Source of the DNA: a virus
Length of the DNA stretch: 64,000 nucleotides
Virus record (IMG/VR): IMGVR_UViG_3300036780_000414
Location: 1 to 64,000 of that record
Direction: 5' to 3' (one strand)
The position numbers and the translations under genes were made by a program. How positions within the stretch are numbered: the stretch's first letter is position 1; each line of letters opens with the position of its first letter. The notes beneath the pieces are model-generated. The model did no database searches. It saw only the letters and a list, made by a program, of their open reading frames with translations, and was not told the origin of the DNA. This document shows, piece after piece, positions 60,795 through 64,000 of this stretch.

Positions 60795-61681
60795 GCGGCG
60801 ACGGGGCCACCTACACGCGCAAGCGGTACCACCACGGCGGCGGTTTCGTGCACGCCACCAATGACTTCGCCCGCAACGTCCCCAGCACCGACGCCGTTGC
60901 CATCTGGCTACGGCTGTACTCCCACCAGGACGGCTGGGAGTTCACCGTCAAGAGCATCGCTGCCGAGTGGAACATCAGCTTCAAGCGCGCCGAGACGGCG
61001 ATCAGGCTGCTGCGCGACCTGGGCTACTGCCACTTCTGCCGCGTCAGCCTGGGGCGCGGCAAGTTCGAGAGCTGGTACGACCTGACCGACGTGCCGGTCA
61101 TGGCCTGCGGCGAGCAGCAGTGCGTGGACTGCGCGGCCCGGAGTTCATCGGTATCGGGTAGTCAAAAACAACCACCCGATACGACCTGCGACGATACCCC
61201 TGTTTCCGCAGGTCGTATCGGGTGGTCGGATTACGGGGTCCGTAAAACAACCACCCAAGTAGAAGAACATCTACTAGAAGACCAAGAAGACAAAGACCTT
61301 AAAACCTTTGCGCAAGCAGGCTCGCGCGAGCCTGAGTCTGATGCCCTGTTCCTGGTGCCTGAGCAGCCCAAGCCAGCAGCTGGCCGAGCCCGCAAGCCCG
61401 GTGACCTGACTGCGTTCGATGAGTTCTGGCGGGCGTACCCGCGCAAGAAAGGCGGGAAGGCGGGCGCCCAGAGGAAGTTCCTCGCCGCGCTGAGGCAGGC
61501 CAGCGCCGAGACGATCATCGCGGCGGCGGCGGCGTTCGCTGACCGGTGCGAGCGGGCGAGGACCGAGGAGCAGTTCATCCCGTACCCGTCAACCTGGCTG
61601 CACCAGGGGCGGTGGACGGACGAGCACGCGGAGGAGGAACCGGAGGCAGCCGCCGCCGCATTTACGTCGTTCGATATCTGA
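60791..61681 (+). CDS. Replication initiator (O/DnaD-like) carrying the putative origin
   Basis: 296 residues from GTG. Residues ~20-110 are a winged-helix DNA-binding domain (KSIAAEWNISFKRAETAIRL, LLRDLGYCHFCRVSLGRGKF). Residues ~115-200 form a low-complexity linker encoded by unusually AT-rich, repeat-containing DNA. Residues ~205-285 (AFDEFWRAYPRKKGGKAGAQ, IPYPSTWLHQGRWTDE) match the C-terminal loader-interaction part of phage initiators. By analogy with lambda O, the protein binds iterons inside its own gene and recruits the helicase encoded next. Confidence 0.8.
   Translation: MSGDGATYTRKRYHHGGGFVHATNDFARNVPSTDAVAIWLRLYSHQDGWEFTVKSIAAEWNISFKRAETAIRLLRDLGYCHFCRVSLGRGKFESWYDLTDVPVMACGEQQCVDCAARSSSVSGSQKQPPDTTCDDTPVSAGRIGWSDYGVRKTTTQVEEHLLEDQEDKDLKTFAQAGSREPESDALFLVPEQPKPAAGRARKPGDLTAFDEFWRAYPRKKGGKAGAQRKFLAALRQASAETIIAAAAAFADRCERARTEEQFIPYPSTWLHQGRWTDEHAEEEPEAAAAAFTSFDI
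61151..61310 (+). other. Putative replication origin within the initiator gene
   Basis: Contains four copies of the core GTATCGGG/CCCGATAC type (61151, 61175, 61192, 61215), a direct repeat AAAACAACCACCC (61165-61177 and 61244-61256), and then an A-rich, GC-poor stretch (~61257-61310). The arrangement of iterons followed by an easily melted region inside the initiator gene matches lambda ori in gene O. Confidence 0.65.
61171..61226. repeat. Perfect 20-bp inverted repeat
   Basis: ACCACCCGATACGACCTGCG (61171-61190) is exactly inverted at 61207-61226 around a 16-base spacer. It lies at the centre of the putative origin and within coding DNA for a linker, where protein constraint is low. Confidence 0.9.
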
Positions 61682-61697
61682 GAGAGGGAGAAAGACG

Positions 61698-63029
61698 ATG
61701 CAGGACGATTACGAGCTACCCAGCGACATCGACGCGGAACGGTACCTGCTGGCATCGATGATGCAGAGCAGGGAAGCGATAGCCGCAGCAGCGGAGTACC
61801 TGGACCCCGGTGACTTCTACCGGGCGGCGCACCAGGTGATGTTCCGGGCGATGGTGTTCATGTTCGCGGCCGACGAGCGAACCGACCCGGTGACGCTGCG
61901 CGCGTGGATCACTGGCGACGGCGACATGAAGGTGTTCGGCCAGCAGGGCGCGGTCTACATCGCGGAGCTGTACGGGCTCCCGGCCAACCCCATCTCGGCG
62001 GTGCACTACGCGCGGCTGGTGCGCGCCGCAGCGCTGCGCCGCCGTGGCATCGAGCAGGCGCTGAAGTTCCGGCAGGCGCTGATGATCGAGTCCAACGACC
62101 CGGATGAGATCCTGTCCCGCTATGACGCGCAGCTGGAGGCCGCCCGGCAGATCGCCGCGCCGCAGCAGCTCGCCGTGCTCGACTACGCCGCCGTCACCGA
62201 GCGCGTCCACAAGGAGCACGCCCCCGTCGTGCCCGGCCTGATCGGCGAGCAGGACCGCGTAGTCGTCGTGGCTGAGGAAGGCGTCGGCAAGACAACCCTC
62301 GCGCACCAGGTCGCGTTCTGCGCCGCCGCCGGCATTCACCCGTTCCAGTGGGGCACCCGGACCATCCCGAAGCGCGTGCTGATAGCCGACTTCGAGAATC
62401 CCGCGCTGGAGCTCGGCTCGCGGTTCTCGAAGCTGGGCGAGGCGGCGGCCCGCTACCCCGGCTGGGATGAGGGGAATGTCCGGTTCTACCTGCGGATGGG
62501 CGGCATCAACCTGCTGCGCGCGCAGGACGCGTTCGAGTTCATGGACGCCATCCGCCGGTTCGAGCCGCACCTGGTGGTCGCCGGGCCGATCTACAAGATG
62601 ATCACCGGGATCAAGCAGAGCGACGACGGGCTCCGCGCCCATGCGGCCGTCGCCGCGTTCTTCGACAAGGTGCGGGAACGGTACGGGTCGGCCGTCTGGC
62701 TGGAAGCGCACGCACCGTACGGGTCAGGCGGCCACCAGCGGGAGCTGCGGCCGGAAGGCTGGAACGGGTGGGCGAAGTGGCCTGAGTTCGGCCTGGCGCT
62801 CCACAAGGCGACGAAGGCGCACGGCGGCGACCAGGGCGCGGTGGAAGTCAGGCGGTTCCGCGGGGACCGGATCGCGTCCCGCCCGTGGCCGTCGTGGATG
62901 ACCCGCAACCTGATGTTCCCGAGCAGCGGGTTCCCGTGGACCGGCTGCTGGGCGAAAGGCGTACTCGATACCCCGCTGGACCTGCGTGCCGAGGACAACG
63001 GGTACGAGGACAAGCGCTATGGCGACTGA
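61698..63029 (+). CDS. Replicative helicase: DnaB N-domain fused to RecA-like ATPase
   Basis: 443 residues, ATG after GAGAGAGGGAGAAAG, the start-associated tract on the + strand. Residues ~8-110 match the DnaB N-terminal domain (DIDAERYLLASMMQSREAIA, DFYRAAHQVMFRAMVFM). Residues ~175-400 are a RepA/AAA_25-like ATPase: Walker A EEGVGKTT (193-200), KRVLIADFENPALELGSRFS, FEPHLVVAGPIYKM and a terminal-loop-like EVRRFRGDRIASRPWP. Expected to unwind DNA at the fork after loading by the initiator. Confidence 0.85.
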   Translation: MQDDYELPSDIDAERYLLASMMQSREAIAAAAEYLDPGDFYRAAHQVMFRAMVFMFAADERTDPVTLRAWITGDGDMKVFGQQGAVYIAELYGLPANPISAVHYARLVRAAALRRRGIEQALKFRQALMIESNDPDEILSRYDAQLEAARQIAAPQQLAVLDYAAVTERVHKEHAPVVPGLIGEQDRVVVVAEEGVGKTTLAHQVAFCAAAGIHPFQWGTRTIPKRVLIADFENPALELGSRFSKLGEAAARYPGWDEGNVRFYLRMGGINLLRAQDAFEFMDAIRRFEPHLVVAGPIYKMITGIKQSDDGLRAHAAVAAFFDKVRERYGSAVWLEAHAPYGSGGHQRELRPEGWNGWAKWPEFGLALHKATKAHGGDQGAVEVRRFRGDRIASRPWPSWMTRNLMFPSSGFPWTGCWAKGVLDTPLDLRAEDNGYEDKRYGD

Positions 63030-63627
63030 CCTGTTGCGGGTGCTGGGCTTCGACCAGTCGCTCACGTCGTTCGGCGTCGCCGCGATCTACGGCGCGGAAG
63101 CGGAGGCGTGGCGGCTGCGGTACCCGCCCAGGAAGCCAGCGTACGACGTGCGCGCCTACCAGCATGAGCGCCTGGCGTACCTGGAAGACGGCGTGCGCAG
63201 CGCGGCCAGCGGCGCTCACGTCGCCGCGCTGGAGGACGTGACGTACGCGGCTAAGGGTGACGCGCTGACCGACCTGGCGGGCCTGTTCTGGATGGTGCGC
63301 CACGTCCTGTGGGAGATGCACGTCCCGTACGCCGTGGTCAACAGCAGCCACCGCCGCAAGTGGATCACCGGCCGTGGCGACGCGCCCAAGGACGAGGTGC
63401 TGGCGGCGGTGATCAAGCGGTTCCCTCGCGTCAACGTGTGCGGCAACGACGAGGCTGACGCGCTGGTGCTGGCCGCCATGACCGCCGACCGCTACGGCTG
63501 CCCGATCGTGCAGATGCCCGCCGACCGGGCGGCCATCCTGAACGGCGTGCACACGACCAAGCCGAAGCGCGGCCAGCCGCTGATCGACTGGCCACAGCTG
63601 CGGGAGACGGTAAGACGGACACCATGA
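63019..63627 (+). CDS. RuvC-like Holliday junction resolvase
   Basis: 202 residues; ATG inside the end of the helicase gene (11-base overlap); a longer frame upstream is a shadow. RNase H-fold catalytic set: Asp12 (VLGFDQSLTSFGV), Glu72 (VAALEDVTYAAKG), Asp144 and Asp147 (CGNDEADALVLAAM). Resolves branched DNA before packaging. ATGA overlap with the methyltransferase gene. Confidence 0.85.
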   Translation: MATDLLRVLGFDQSLTSFGVAAIYGAEAEAWRLRYPPRKPAYDVRAYQHERLAYLEDGVRSAASGAHVAALEDVTYAAKGDALTDLAGLFWMVRHVLWEMHVPYAVVNSSHRRKWITGRGDAPKDEVLAAVIKRFPRVNVCGNDEADALVLAAMTADRYGCPIVQMPADRAAILNGVHTTKPKRGQPLIDWPQLRETVRRTP

Positions 63628-64000
63628 GTAGTCTGTTTCCCGAGCCCGTCGCGGAGCCTGGCGCCGGCCAGGCGCCCAGCAGGTTCAGTAACAGGCTGCG
63701 GTACCGCCGGGAAGATCACCCGAACCAGTGCCAGATCACCCCGGAGTACGTACTGATCCCCGTCCGGGCGGCGCTCGGCGGGATCATCGGCCTCGACCCG
63801 TGCACCACGCCAGACAACCCCGTGGGGGCTGAGCGGTTCTTCTGCCCGCCCGCTGACGGTGCCGCTCTCCCCTGGGACTCGGGCAGCATCTTCGTTAATC
63901 CGCCGTACGGCAAGGCCCGCGAGCGGTGGGTTAGGAAGTGCCTTACGGCGGGGTTCGCCGGCAGCACGGTCATCTTGCTGATCCCCGCCGCGACGGACAC
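63624..64000 (+). CDS. Phage DNA N6-adenine methyltransferase, N-terminal part
   Basis: Open to the right edge; about 125 residues are present, starting on ATGA with the resolvase stop. Contains QCQITPEYVLIPVRAALGG, GLDPCTTPDNPVGAERFF, LPWDSGSIFVNPPYGKARER: the DPPY-type NPPYG motif and surroundings of the Dam/phage N-6-adenine methyltransferase family. Would methylate adenines to protect phage DNA or tune replication. The C-terminus lies outside the window. Confidence 0.85.
   Translation, partial: MSSLFPEPVAEPGAGQAPSRFSNRLRYRREDHPNQCQITPEYVLIPVRAALGGIIGLDPCTTPDNPVGAERFFCPPADGAALPWDSGSIFVNPPYGKARERWVRKCLTAGFAGSTVILLIPAATD

Noticed and set aside
22652-63624. Integrase, excisionase, immunity repressor or att sites
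   Set aside because: No tyrosine or serine recombinase motif was seen in any frame; HTH-like proteins alone do not prove lysogeny.

Overview
The window looks like most of the genome of a tailed, siphovirus-type phage (or a near-complete prophage) of a high-GC actinobacterium. The evidence is uniformly GC-rich coding DNA, the gene order terminase, portal-MuF, protease/scaffold, capsid, neck, tail tube, tail chaperones, tape measure, minor tail, lysis, and accessory families I associate with actinobacteria and their phages (DUF2637, DUF6283, DUF6221). The host genus cannot be named from the sequence. No integrase, excisionase or att site is visible, so a temperate lifestyle is neither shown nor excluded. 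Both window edges cut genes.

Layout. (1) 1-22960, + strand: structural and lysis genes, tightly packed with ATGA/GTGA overlaps: TerL C-terminus, portal fused to a MuF domain, a ParB-like/zeta-kinase protein, a protease-scaffold polyprotein with apparent nested starts, capsid, connector and tail genes, a tail-chaperone pair needing a -1 frameshift, a 1406-residue tape measure with a lytic transglycosylase domain, a glycine-rich Dit-like protein, a GH25 lysin and a holin-like protein. A strong hairpin at 22995-23040 ends this arm. (2) 23050-59985, almost entirely - strand: about 85 mostly small early/accessory genes. Recognisable ones are RecT, a YqaJ-type exonuclease, two HNH nucleases, a HerA/VirD4-type ATPase next to a ribbon-helix-helix gene, a DUF2637 membrane protein, a permuted papain-like hydrolase, two degenerate YraN-fold proteins and many zinc-ribbon proteins. 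One + strand island (37293-38355) holds a secreted protein gene and a putative structured RNA. (3) 60424-64000, + strand: replication genes: a micro-ORF, two winged-helix/initiator proteins, a DnaB-N/RecA-like helicase, a RuvC-like resolvase and a DNA adenine methyltransferase cut by the right edge.

Regulation. The leftward arm carries at least nine copies of one promoter-like element: a CACATGTG box, five bases, then a -10 of type TANANT, in front of operon heads. About 30 gene starts that are not translationally coupled carry a GAGAGAGG-type purine tract in place of a canonical Shine-Dalgarno. Together these suggest one phage-wide early regulon, perhaps controlled by one of the HTH proteins encoded at the head of the arm (59399-59985).

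The best candidates for new biology are the dispersed promoter/operator regulon, a lambda-O-like origin inside the initiator gene (61151-61310), the HNH-RHH-HerA operon, the duplicated catalytically dead YraN modules, and the putative RNA at 38184-38355.
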